A stretch of 64,000 nt of DNA from Paludibacteraceae bacterium (GTDB taxonomy: Bacteria; Bacteroidota; Bacteroidia; Bacteroidales; Paludibacteraceae): positions 1 through 64,000 of the forward strand of contig JAFTOD010000006.1 in NCBI GenBank assembly GCA_017451525.1. Direction: 5' to 3'. Numbering within the stretch: the stretch's first letter is position 1; each line of letters opens with the position of its first letter. The translations under genes were made by a program, and so were the position numbers. Of this stretch, positions 25,424 to 34,900 are shown piece after piece. The notes under the pieces are model-generated. The model worked only from the letters and a program-made list of their open reading frames with translations. It did no database searches and was not told the DNA's origin.

Positions 25424-26772
25424 AATGTTGCGTAGAGGTCAAAATCCTCTGATTTTATGATAGTTACAGTATAAAATTCTCCAATCTCTAAAATTCGGTC
25501 TCCTGACTCCCGACTATCGTTTTCTGTTTTCTCAATCAGCACTTCGCAATCCACTTCTGGCGAATCGTATTGTGTGCGTCCTACGTAATATCCCTCTTCT
25601 TCTCTATCAATCACCACCCGTTGTTGTGTGCCCACCATCTGGCTCAACAATGCTGCGGAAATTTCTTGTTGTATAGCCATCAGTGTCTCCACGCGCTGTT
25701 CTTTTTCTTCTTGCGGAATGTCATCTTTATAATGTTGAGCCGCATATGTTCCTTCTTCCTCGCTGTATGCAAATGCTCCCATGCGTTCAAACTTCATCTC
25801 CTTTACCCATTCACATAGCTCGTTAAAATCCTCTTCTGTCTCACCTGGATGTCCTACCAATAGTGTGGTACGAATACATATCCCTGGCACTTCCTCCCGA
25901 ATACGTTTGATTACCGCATCTTGTTCTTCGCGGGTGATATGGCGATGCATTTTTTTGAGCATGTTATCCGAGCAATGCTGCAATGCAATATCCATATATT
26001 TGCACACGTTCTTGTGTTTTGCCATCACGGGCAGCAAATCATATGGAAAATCAGTGGGGTAGGTATAATGTAGTCTTATCCACTCTACGCCCTCTATTTG
26101 TGCCATCTCATCCACCAACTGTGCCAATCTATGTTCGCCGTAAATGTCTAATCCATAGCTGGATAAGTCTTGCGCAATCACATTGAACTCTCTCACACCT
26201 TGCCCTACCAACCATCGCACCTCATCCAGTATATCTTCCATCGTGCGCGAAGTAAATTTGCCCGTAATCAGCGGAATAGCGCAGTACGAGCAGTATCGAT
26301 TACATCCCTCCGCAATCTTCAAATACGCATAGTGCTTGGGCGTGGTTAATGTCCGCTCAAACTCCTCGCCTTTAAACTCTAAACTATAGCCCTCAGGGCG
26401 TTCTCTAAACTGTGCGCTTGCACATTCTTCCACTATCCCCATATAATCAAACTTCCCAAACCACTTATCCACTTCTGGAATCTCCGCGGGCAGTTCTTCT
26501 TTGTAACGTTGTGATAGACACCCCATCACGTATAACTTACGCAGTTTACCTTTGCTTTTTCGTTCTGCGAATTGCAGGATTATTTCGATACTTTCCTCTT
26601 TTGCATCGCCAATGAATCCGCAAGTGTTGATGATAGCTATCTCACCTTTGGGTTCGGCGGAGTCGTGTACACACTTATACCCTACCAATTCCAATTGACG
26701 CATCAATCGTTCGGCATCCACTAGATTCTTCGAGCAACCCAATGTGATTATATCTATCTCTCCTTTTTTCAT
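25420..26772 (-). CDS. rimO: Ribosomal protein S12 methylthiotransferase RimO
   Basis: This 450-residue radical SAM methylthiotransferase modifies Asp88 of ribosomal protein S12. N-terminal cluster cysteines are in TLGCSKNLVDAE, INTCGFIGDAKEESIE and VMGCLSQRY. The SAM cluster motif is CNRYCSYC at about residues 146-153. The GCSKN-DSE-like start and CGFI-AKEES motif are RimO-specific and separate it from the MtaB gene at 14251-15546. The TRAM domain at the C-terminus (ending DFDLYATL) contains ENDSRESGDR, encoded by a 7-bp repeat, where relatives have a shorter loop as I recall them. The order rimO-HU-HU-LysM is a familiar Bacteroidales arrangement. Confidence 0.95.
   Translation of the reverse strand: MKKGEIDIITLGCSKNLVDAERLMRQLELVGYKCVHDSAEPKGEIAIINTCGFIGDAKEESIEIILQFAERKSKGKLRKLYVMGCLSQRYKEELPAEIPEVDKWFGKFDYMGIVEECASAQFRERPEGYSLEFKGEEFERTLTTPKHYAYLKIAEGCNRYCSYCAIPLITGKFTSRTMEDILDEVRWLVGQGVREFNVIAQDLSSYGLDIYGEHRLAQLVDEMAQIEGVEWIRLHYTYPTDFPYDLLPVMAKHKNVCKYMDIALQHCSDNMLKKMHRHITREEQDAVIKRIREEVPGICIRTTLLVGHPGETEEDFNELCEWVKEMKFERMGAFAYSEEEGTYAAQHYKDDIPQEEKEQRVETLMAIQQEISAALLSQMVGTQQRVVIDREEEGYYVGRTQYDSPEVDCEVLIEKTENDSRESGDRILEIGEFYTVTIIKSEDFDLYATL
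25498..25518 (-). repeat. Tandem 7-bp repeat inside rimO
   Basis: Three heptamers close to GGGAGTC (minus strand) lie in phase and encode most of the DSRESGDR loop of the TRAM domain; adjoining bases suggest a fourth, decayed unit. Confidence 0.65.
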
Positions 26773-26786
26773 GTCGTTATTCCATA

Positions 26787-26864
26787 TCCCATAGGCACTA
26801 TGTGCCGTCCTATAGCTCGTTTGTGAGCGTCCTATATCCTATAGCCCGCAGGGCGTCCTCTAAA
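26787..26864 (+). repeat. Three variable-stem hairpin repeats between recQ and rimO
   Basis: Three units follow one another, each with a CATAG or CTATAG left flank and a GTCCT right flank around a hairpin. The stems differ: GGCAC/GTGCC (26794-26806), GCTC/GAGC (26815-26828) and GCCC/GGGC (26844-26854). The last unit ends in GTCCTCTAAACT as at 6894-6925 and touches the recQ stop codon. Confidence 0.7.
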
Positions 26865-29048
26865 CTAATTCCCCAACTCGCTGTGGAATTTGATTCTCAC
26901 CAGTCGCACATTGATTTCATCGTAATCGTCTTCGCCCAGTGTTTCCATGGCTTGACGGATATTATCATTTTCAGCGTGGCGGAAATAGTCGTATATATCA
27001 AACTCTTCATCAGGATCCACCACTTCTTCGATAAAGTATTTGATATTCAGTTTGGTACCTGAATAAACGATGGCTTCAATCTCTTCCAGCATCTCTTCCA
27101 TGGACATGCCCAAACGCTCTGCCAAATCATCCAATGCTACACGGCGATCTATCGCTTGAATAATCGCAATTTTCCTTGCTGAGTTCTTTGCTACGGTTCG
27201 CACGCGCAAGTCTTCTGGACGAATCACATCATTTTCTTCCACATATTCCTTGATTACGCGAATAAACTCATCACCATAGCGTTTGGCTTTGCCCACGCCT
27301 ACACCAGGAATATTCTGCAATTCTTCTACTGTAATTGGATAGGTGGTGGCCATCGCTTCCAAACTACCATCTTGGAATATCACGAATGGAGGTACGTTCA
27401 TGCGTTTGCTCAACTTCTTGCGCAAGTCTTTTAGTATGGAGAATAGCACATCATCGGCAGCTGCACACGTAGCTACGCTGGCTGACAAATCGCCGTCTTC
27501 TTCATCGTTTTTCACCTCAATCGGCACCTCAAACATCGTTGGGCGTTTCATGAATTTTTTACCTGCTGAAGTCAATTTCAAATCGCCATACGATTCTATA
27601 TCCTTCTTGATATATCCACTCACCATCGCTTGGCGAATGATGGCATGCAAGTTGGCTTCATTTTCGTCCTCTGCACAGCCGAAATTCTCCAATTCATTAT
27701 GTTTGTATGCCAACACACCTGCTGACTCTTTACCGCGCATAATATCCACAATATGTTCAGCGCGGAATTTCTCATTCAATTGGTGAATAGTTTCCAATAT
27801 CAAACCGAGCAACTCTGTTGCTTCAACCATCTTGTACGTCTTGCGGCAGTTATCGCAGCTTCCGCAGTCGTCTTTTTTATACTCCTCACCAAAATAGTGC
27901 AATAGCAATTTTCTGCGACAGATTGAACTCTCTGCATACGACTGAGTCTCGAAAAGCAACTGATTACTAATCTCTTGCTCCGACACGGGCTTGCCTTGTT
28001 GGAACTTGCGCAAACGCTCAATATCTTTTGGAGAATAGAAGCAGATACATTGACCCTCACCGCCATCGCGACCCGCACGACCAGTCTCTTGATAATATCC
28101 TTCCAACGATTTTGGGATGTCGTAGTGTATCACGAAGCGCACATCAGGTTTATCTATACCCATACCAAAGGCGATAGTAGCCACAATCACTTGCACTTTC
28201 TCCATCAAGAATGCATCCTGATTGGCACTTCGCGTTGGTGCATCCATTCCTGCGTGATAGGCTAGGGCAGGGATATTGTTCACCCGCAATGTCTCAGCCA
28301 GTTCTTCTACGGTCTTACGGCTCAAACAATACACGATACCTGATTTCCCATTCATGCTGCGGATATAGCGTACCAAATCCTTATCCACATCATCTGTCTT
28401 CTCGCGTACTTCATAGTATAGGTTAGGGCGGTTGAACGATGATTTAAACACCGTTGCATCCATCATGTCCAAGTTTTTTTGAATGTCGCTTTGCACTTTC
28501 GGAGTTGCTGTTGCAGTCAAGGCGATGATTGGTGCCTTGCCTATGCGCTCCACGATCGGATGAATCCTGCGATACTCTGGACGGAAATCGTGTCCCCATT
28601 CTGATATACAATGTGCTTCATCCACGGCATAGAACGAGATTTTTACATCTCTCAAGAAGTCCACATTCTCATCTTTATTCAGCGATTCTGGAGCTACATA
28701 CAGCAACTTCGTCTTACCGCTCAGCACATCTGCTTTCACCGCATGAATCTCAGGGCGTGATAGCGATGAGTTTAGGAAATGTGCCACACCGTCCTCCTCC
28801 GAATAGTTACGCATAGCGTCCACTTGATTCTTCATCAGCGCGATGAGGGGAGAAATCACGATGGCTACGCCGTCCATCAATAGCGATGGCAATTGATAGC
28901 AAAGACTCTTTCCGCCTCCTGTAGGCATCAATACAAAGGTGTCTTTGCCATCCATCACGTTGTTAATGATGGCTTCTTGATTTCCTTTAAACGAGTCAAA
29001 TCCGAAATGATGTTGTAATGCTTCAATCAGTTGTTCATGTCGTGTCAT
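26865..29048 (-). CDS. recQ: ATP-dependent DNA helicase RecQ
   Basis: This 727-residue helicase unwinds DNA 3' to 5' in recombination and repair. Visible motifs are VLMPTGGGKSLCYQLP (Walker A), YAVDEAHCISEWGHDFRPEY (DEAH plus RecQ aromatic loop), ALTATATPKV, QETGRAGRDGGEGQC (motif VI) and the RQC zinc cluster in CRRKLL ... DDCGSCDNCRK. A complete HRDC domain follows (PPFVIFQDGSLEAMATTYP, LQNIPGVGVGKAKRYG). About 100 extra acidic residues at the C-terminus carry a PDEEFDIYDYFRHAEND segment. The protein is longer than E. coli RecQ (609) mainly because of this tail. An exact consensus promoter lies 126 bp upstream. Confidence 0.95.
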   Translation of the reverse strand: MTRHEQLIEALQHHFGFDSFKGNQEAIINNVMDGKDTFVLMPTGGGKSLCYQLPSLLMDGVAIVISPLIALMKNQVDAMRNYSEEDGVAHFLNSSLSRPEIHAVKADVLSGKTKLLYVAPESLNKDENVDFLRDVKISFYAVDEAHCISEWGHDFRPEYRRIHPIVERIGKAPIIALTATATPKVQSDIQKNLDMMDATVFKSSFNRPNLYYEVREKTDDVDKDLVRYIRSMNGKSGIVYCLSRKTVEELAETLRVNNIPALAYHAGMDAPTRSANQDAFLMEKVQVIVATIAFGMGIDKPDVRFVIHYDIPKSLEGYYQETGRAGRDGGEGQCICFYSPKDIERLRKFQQGKPVSEQEISNQLLFETQSYAESSICRRKLLLHYFGEEYKKDDCGSCDNCRKTYKMVEATELLGLILETIHQLNEKFRAEHIVDIMRGKESAGVLAYKHNELENFGCAEDENEANLHAIIRQAMVSGYIKKDIESYGDLKLTSAGKKFMKRPTMFEVPIEVKNDEEDGDLSASVATCAAADDVLFSILKDLRKKLSKRMNVPPFVIFQDGSLEAMATTYPITVEELQNIPGVGVGKAKRYGDEFIRVIKEYVEENDVIRPEDLRVRTVAKNSARKIAIIQAIDRRVALDDLAERLGMSMEEMLEEIEAIVYSGTKLNIKYFIEEVVDPDEEFDIYDYFRHAENDNIRQAMETLGEDDYDEINVRLVRIKFHSELGN

Positions 29049-29173
29049 AGAACAAATTGTCGTATATTTATAATGATTACTATTTTCTTCTCAATCAGTT
29101 AAGGTTATTCCCTTTTATACCTAAACTATTCCCATTATGGATGGGTAGGCTTGCTTTGTACCCAATTCAACTG

Positions 29174-29205
29174 CAAAATTACAACAAAATTTTTATATAT
29201 ACAAA
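29174..29205 (-). promoter_or_regulatory. Promoter of recQ
   Basis: On the minus strand TTTG (29205-29202), 20 bp, then TAATTTTG (29181-29174): an exact fit to the Bacteroidetes sigma-ABfr consensus. The leader of about 120 nt contains two small hairpins (GGGTA/TACCC and CCCAT/ATGGG). Confidence 0.8.
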
Positions 29206-29279
29206 TCTTTTTACAAAAAAAGCTACTTTTTTTAAAACATATTTCATAACTTGTTGATAATCATAATTCCCTATTTACC

Positions 29280-29349
29280 TGTCACCTGTCACCTGTTAAC
29301 TGTCAATTGTCAACTGTCAACTGTTAACTACCAACTGTCAACTGTCAAT
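29280..29349 (+). repeat. Tandem 7-bp repeat, TGTCAAY family, ten units
   Basis: Ten consecutive heptamers in exact register, mostly TGTCAAC, TGTCAAT, TGTTAAC or TGTCACC, lie in the 550-bp gap between recQ and the MFS gene. This is the longest array in the window. Confidence 0.9.
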
Positions 29350-29366
29350 TATTTTACCTGTAAATC

Positions 29367-29410
29367 CCGACAGTCACCCGACGGTGAGCCGACGGTCAAC
29401 CGACTGTCAC
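29367..29410 (+). repeat. Tandem 11-bp repeat, four units
   Basis: Four consecutive 11-mers fit CCGACNGTSAN. They start 17 bp after the ten-unit heptamer array. The rest of the gap to 29530 holds a small CCTTC/GAAGG hairpin and no gene that I can support. Confidence 0.85.
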
Positions 29411-29531
29411 TAATACCTTCGCCGAAGGATCACCCTTACTCCATCGCTTCGCTTTTTCTTCTTTTACCACACTTCATTGCTGCTATTCGAAAACGTTTGC
29501 GCTGATATTTTGATTTTTTTTCTTTCGTGCT

Positions 29532-29563
29532 CTTGCGTACGTGAAAAATAATGTGTAACTTTG
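29532..29563 (+). promoter_or_regulatory. Promoter of the MFS transporter gene
   Basis: CTTG (29532-29535), exactly 20 bp, then TAACTTTG (29556-29563), 36 bp before the start codon. It should drive the first transcript of the galactan locus. Confidence 0.75.
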
Positions 29564-29598
29564 CAGCCGATTTTGAAAATACACGCTAATTCGTAGTC

Positions 29599-30945
29599 AT
29601 GACAGAAAAACACAACTTGTCCTTTGGACAGCTTTTTAACCTCAGTTTTGGATTCTTTGGAGTCCAAATTGCTTATGCACTCCAGAGTGCGAATATCTCT
29701 CGTATTTTCGCCACGTTAGGCGCTGATCCTCACCAACTTTCATTCTTTTGGGTATTGCCTCCATTGATGGGTATGATTGTGCAACCATTGGTTGGTAAGT
29801 ATTCCGACAAGACTTGGAATCGCCTTGGTCGTCGCAAACCTTACCTCATCGTAGGTGCGCTCATCGCTGTAGCAGTGATGTTGCTTTTGCCTAATGCAGG
29901 TAACTTCACCTTCGGTCAATCTCTTTTCTTGGGCTTGAACGCAGCTATGTGGTTTGGACTCTTCTCGCTCATGTTCCTCGACACCTCTATTAATATAGCT
30001 ATGCAACCATTCAAGATGATGGTAGGCGATATGGTCAACGAGGAGCAAAAAGGTTTGGCTTATTCTATCCAATCCTTCCTTTGCAACGCAGGTTCGCTTG
30101 CGGGCTATATCTTCCCAATCCTCTTTACTTGGGTAGGTATCGCTAATACGGCTCCAGAGGGCGTTATTCCAGATTCTGTGAAGTGGAGCTTCTATATTGG
30201 TGCAGCTATTCTCATGCTCTGCGTGCTTTATACGTTTGTGACAGTCAAGGAGTTGAATCCAGAAGAGTATGCTAAGTTCCATGGTCTAGATGCAAAGAAA
30301 GATGAGAAGAAGCAAGACGCAAGTTTTATTCGCTTGCTCATTGACGCACCTTCTACCTTCTGGACAGTAGGTCTTGTTCAATTCTTCTGCTGGGCTGCTT
30401 TCCTCTTTATGTGGACTTATTCCAATGGTGCTATCGCTACCCAATGTTTCGGTTGGGATGGCGCTTCTACTGCTGCTGAGCCATTCCAAAACGCAGGTAA
30501 CTGGGTAGGTGTATGCTTTGCTATTCAGGCAGTTGGCTCGATGCTTTGGGCATTGGTTATGCCTGCTTTGGAAAAGAAATTCCATAATAAGGGTGCTTAC
30601 GCTATCTCATTGATTGTCGGTGCATTAGGATTTATTTCTACATTGTTTGTGACCAACCAATACGTATTGCTTGTTTCTTATGCATTCATTGGTGCAGCAT
30701 GGGCAGCGATGTTGGCAGTACCATTCACTATTTTGACTAACTCGCTCAAGGGTGATAATATGGGTTATTATTTGGGCTTGTTCAACTGCACTATTTGCTT
30801 GCCTCAAATCGTGGCTGCATTGATTGGTGGCGCAATCCTTAAGTATATATGCGCGGGCTCGCAAGTAGGTATGTTGGTTGCAGCAGGTGTACTGCTCATC
30901 CTCGGTGCCATCAGCGTAGTCCTCATCAAAGAAGGCAAAAAATAA
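29599..30945 (+). CDS. MFS sugar transporter (SLC45/GPH-like), inner membrane
   Basis: This 448-residue protein has twelve predicted hydrophobic helices. The loop between helices 2 and 3 reads PLVGKYSDKTWNRLGRRKPYL, the D-x3-R-x-G-R-R/K signature of sugar carriers in the SLC45 and GPH families. The N-terminus FGQLFNLSFGFFGVQIAYALQ is typical of the Bacteroidetes disaccharide/hexose carriers of this group. It stands at the head of the galactan locus, so galactose or short galacto-oligosaccharides are the likely substrates; proton or sodium coupling cannot be read from the sequence. A weak GC hairpin lies after the stop, without T-run. Confidence 0.85.
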   Translation: MTEKHNLSFGQLFNLSFGFFGVQIAYALQSANISRIFATLGADPHQLSFFWVLPPLMGMIVQPLVGKYSDKTWNRLGRRKPYLIVGALIAVAVMLLLPNAGNFTFGQSLFLGLNAAMWFGLFSLMFLDTSINIAMQPFKMMVGDMVNEEQKGLAYSIQSFLCNAGSLAGYIFPILFTWVGIANTAPEGVIPDSVKWSFYIGAAILMLCVLYTFVTVKELNPEEYAKFHGLDAKKDEKKQDASFIRLLIDAPSTFWTVGLVQFFCWAAFLFMWTYSNGAIATQCFGWDGASTAAEPFQNAGNWVGVCFAIQAVGSMLWALVMPALEKKFHNKGAYAISLIVGALGFISTLFVTNQYVLLVSYAFIGAAWAAMLAVPFTILTNSLKGDNMGYYLGLFNCTICLPQIVAALIGGAILKYICAGSQVGMLVAAGVLLILGAISVVLIKEGKK

Positions 30946-31039
30946 CCCCTGAAGCTTTGAAACAGCCCATGGGGGGCTAATAGCAGACAATTCGTAAAAA
31001 CAATTTAAACACAATAAAATTAACATTCAATCTATAAAC

Positions 31040-31981
31040 GTGATGAAAAATAATTTTTTATCTTTGCTTATAGCGGGGCTTATCGCATTGAGTTTTTCTG
31101 CATGTCAGAATGATGTAGATGTGATGGGTGGCTGCGATAAGATTACTACAAAATCCATTATTGGAGAACATTCTTTAAGCCATGCAGAAGGGCTTAAGTT
31201 TACTGTAGAAGAGTATAAATTTGCTGAAAACGGCAAAGGCGTCTTTGTGCAGAGAGAATTTGGTGACGGTCTCAAATCATTGGAGAAAACCTATGAATTT
31301 GCCTATTCATTCGAGGACTACGGAAAGCACAACGTAGGACGTGATATTTTGGTGGATGCGGGAGATAATGGTGTTTTCACTCTTTTGTGGAAAGATGGAT
31401 TTATTTCTGATGAGCAAAAACGCACTTATGAAGCATCTGCTTTGGAAGAAAATTTTGAGAAAGTAATTAAAAATCTTCCAAATACAGATTGGATGTACAA
31501 TGAAGTTGTTTTGTGGATTGATACTATTACTTTAGACTCTTTACATGCATATACGAAAAATGTAAAAGATACTGTATATGATCCAGTTACTGGCGAACCA
31601 CTTGTAAACAGCAAAGGCAAAGATTCCATCGTGATTGTTGAAAAGGAATTTGTAGATACTGTTTATTACGATGTATATGACACTATTGGTAATAAGATGA
31701 CACTTGATATCAAATTGGTTTTGAAAAAAGACGGTAATAATGCAAATGTTGGAACATACCTATTTGATTACAAAGAATTTAATTATGATTTAACATTAGC
31801 AAAAGATTCTTTGGTAGATCGTGCTTTCCATTGGGGATTCTCATCGGTTACGTCTGCTAAGAAATTTGTCGTAACGGCTGTTGATGATGTTAAAAAAGAT
31901 ACAATCAACTTTGAAATTTCTAAGTTTGACAAAAATAAGAAAGTGCTGACACTAGAAGATAGAGAATTTAAACTACAATAA
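31040..31981 (+). CDS. Lipoprotein of the galactan locus, unknown function
   Basis: This 313-residue protein has a lipoprotein signal (IALSFSAC, Cys near residue 21). The mature part is Lys/Asp/Val-rich and beta-strand-like with short repeated DTV-type segments (KDTVYDPVTGEPL, VDTVYYDVYDTIGN). No enzyme motif or carbohydrate-binding motif is recognisable. It lies 94 bp after the MFS gene and 17 bp before susC, so it belongs to the locus. By position it could be a surface glycan-binding or accessory protein of the SusCD complex, but this is inference. Confidence 0.7.
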   Translation: MMKNNFLSLLIAGLIALSFSACQNDVDVMGGCDKITTKSIIGEHSLSHAEGLKFTVEEYKFAENGKGVFVQREFGDGLKSLEKTYEFAYSFEDYGKHNVGRDILVDAGDNGVFTLLWKDGFISDEQKRTYEASALEENFEKVIKNLPNTDWMYNEVVLWIDTITLDSLHAYTKNVKDTVYDPVTGEPLVNSKGKDSIVIVEKEFVDTVYYDVYDTIGNKMTLDIKLVLKKDGNNANVGTYLFDYKEFNYDLTLAKDSLVDRAFHWGFSSVTSAKKFVVTAVDDVKKDTINFEISKFDKNKKVLTLEDREFKLQ

Positions 31982-31998
31982 TCGCTAAAGACAATATT

Positions 31999-34900
31999 AT
32001 GAAGAATATGATGAATAATTTGCGTTATGTGTTTTGCGTGATGGCATTTTCATTGGTTCCTACCATGATTTTTGCGCAAACATCTATTACTGGTACTGTA
32101 TTGGACGCAGCAACAGCTGAACCTATCATTGGTGCTAATATCATTGAAAAAGGTACAACTAATGGTACTATTACTGATTTCGATGGTAACTTTATCTTGA
32201 ATGTTCAAGAAGGGGCTCTGCTCGAGATTAGCTATATGGGGTACAAAACTGTTGAGGTTAAAGCTTCTAATGGTATGCAAGTGCAATTGGGAGAAGATAC
32301 TGAATTGCTCGACGAAGTTGTGGTTGTTGGTTATGGTGTAGTTAAGAAAAACGATGCTACAGGTTCTGTAACAGCCATCAAACCAGATGATATGAACAAA
32401 GGTCTTAATACCAACGCACAAGAGATGATGCAAGGTAAGATTGCGGGTGTGGTTGTTACATCCAACGATGGTGCTCCAGGTGCGGGTGCTAACATTCGTA
32501 TACGTGGTGGCTCCTCGCTTACTGCCAGCAATAGTCCTCTTATCGTGATAGATGGTCTTGCTATGGATAACAATGGTATTCCAGGTGCAGCTAACCCTCT
32601 CTCTATGGTTAACCCTAATGATATTGAGACTTTCACTGTACTCAAAGATGCTTCTGCTACCGCTATCTATGGTAGCCGTGCTTCTAATGGTGTCATCATC
32701 ATTACTACTAAGAAAGGTAAAGCGGGTTCTGCGCTTAAGGTAAGTTATGAAGGTAACTTGTCTGTTGGCTCTCTCGTTAATAGAATGGAAGTGCTAAATG
32801 GTGACGAACTCCGTGCTTATGCTACTGCTATTGGATTAGGAGCCGATAAAACGCAATATCTTGGCACAGCCAATACTGATTGGCAAGATCAAATCTATCG
32901 TACAGCGGTTTCTACTGACCATAATATCTCTTTGATGGGAGGTACAAAGAATATGCCTTATCGTGCTTCCATTGGCTATACCCTCAATAATGGTACTATT
33001 AAAACTAGCCAAATGCAACGTGTAACGGCTTCTCTTAACCTTTCTCCAAGTTTCTTTGATGATCACTTAAAGGTGAACTTCAATGCAAAAGGTATGTATA
33101 TCCAAAATAGTTATCCTGCAAGCGTTGTCGGTGCTGCTATCGCTATGGACCCTACAAAACCTGTATATGGTGGTTATGAAAACGTTGAGGGTGACTCTAT
33201 TGTTACTAAAGATGTAATTGATAATTTCTTCGGTGGATACTACCAACCTTATGTGGCTGCCAATTACAATGATAGTACTTGGGTTTATGCTAACGATGCA
33301 CAATCTACTACCAACCCATTAGCTTCACTCGAACAGCAATCATCCAAAGCTAAATCTGGAGCTTTCGTAGGTAATCTGGAAGTAGATTATCAAATTCATG
33401 GATTAGAAGATTTACGTTTGCATGCTAACTTTGGTGCTGATTATTCTTATGGTAAACAGTTGTATGAAAATAGCGCTTTCGGTACGGCAAATCACTACTA
33501 CGGATGGAAAGGATTTGATATCAAAAATAAATATAACTTGCAGTTCAACGCATATATCCAATACTACAAGGATTTCTCTGATACTCAACACTTTGATATC
33601 ATGGCAGGTTACGAGTGGCAACACTTCTATAACGATTATGTGACCGAAGGCAATGGTATTATTCGTGACACTAATAATGATCCTTCGAAACGTGGCGTGA
33701 AATATCCAATTTCTGAGTCCTCATTCAAGACAGAGAGTTATCTAGTTTCATTCTTTGGTCGTGCTAACTATATTGGATGGAATCAACTCATGCTCACTGC
33801 TACTGTTCGTGCCGATGGTTCTTCTCGCTTCGCTCCTGAGCATCGTTGGGGTATCTTCCCATCTGTGGCTCTCGGTTGGAAGATTAAAGAGACTTTCTTG
33901 CAAGATGTCAATGAAATCAATGACCTCAAACTGCGTTTGGGTTATGGTATTACTGGTCAACAAGAAATTGGTTTAGGTGATTATCCTTATATGGCTACCT
34001 ATACTATTAGTCAAGAGCATGCTTACTATCCTATTGGAGGTGAAAGTAATATCTTGAAAGATGAGTTCGGAAATCCTGTATTGGATGCAAATGGCAATCA
34101 ACTTTATACTACATACCGTCCTAATGCTTTCAATAAATATTTGACATGGGAGAAGACGACTACCTACAACGCTGGTATTGATTATGGATTCCTCAACAAC
34201 CGTATCAGTGGTAGTATTGATTATTATTTCCGCCAAACAGATGATTTGTTGAACACTATTCCTGTGGCTGTGGGTACCAACTTCCGTAACAAGGTTATTT
34301 CTAACGTTGGTTCACTTACCAACCAAGGTGTGGAGTTTGCTATCAATGCAGTGGCTATTGATAAAAAGAATTTCAAATGGGATCTTGGATTCAATATTAC
34401 CTACAACGAAAACAAGATTACCAAGTTGAATACAGGTGAAGATCAAACTCCTATCCCTACAGGTGGTATCTCCTGCGGTACTGGTAATACTATTCAACGC
34501 CATGCTGTGGGCTATGCCGCTTCTTCATTCTATGTCTACCAAGCTGCTGAAGGTACACGCGAAAATGGCGAGAAATATTGGTATGTGGTAGATCGCAGCG
34601 GTGATGGTAAAATCTCCGAAGATGACCAATATTATTACAAGAGCCCTAATGCTCCTGTCACTATGGGCTTCCAAACTAAATTCCAATTCCATGGATTTGA
34701 TTTAGGTATTTCATTGCGCTCTAATATAGGTAACTACGTTTACAATGACGTTTTGGCTGCAAACTTGCAATATGCAGATCCTACCAACCTTTATCGAAAT
34801 GGTTATCACAACTTGCTTAGAACGGCATTTGACACCTATCATAACAAAGGTATGAAATCAAATCTTATTTATAAAGATGAGGCAGGTACTTCTGCTGGAT

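Noticed and set aside
29251-29505. Plus-strand frame of 84 residues before the MFS gene
   Set aside because: It is a translation of the heptamer and 11-mer arrays; the peptide is repetitive with no domain.
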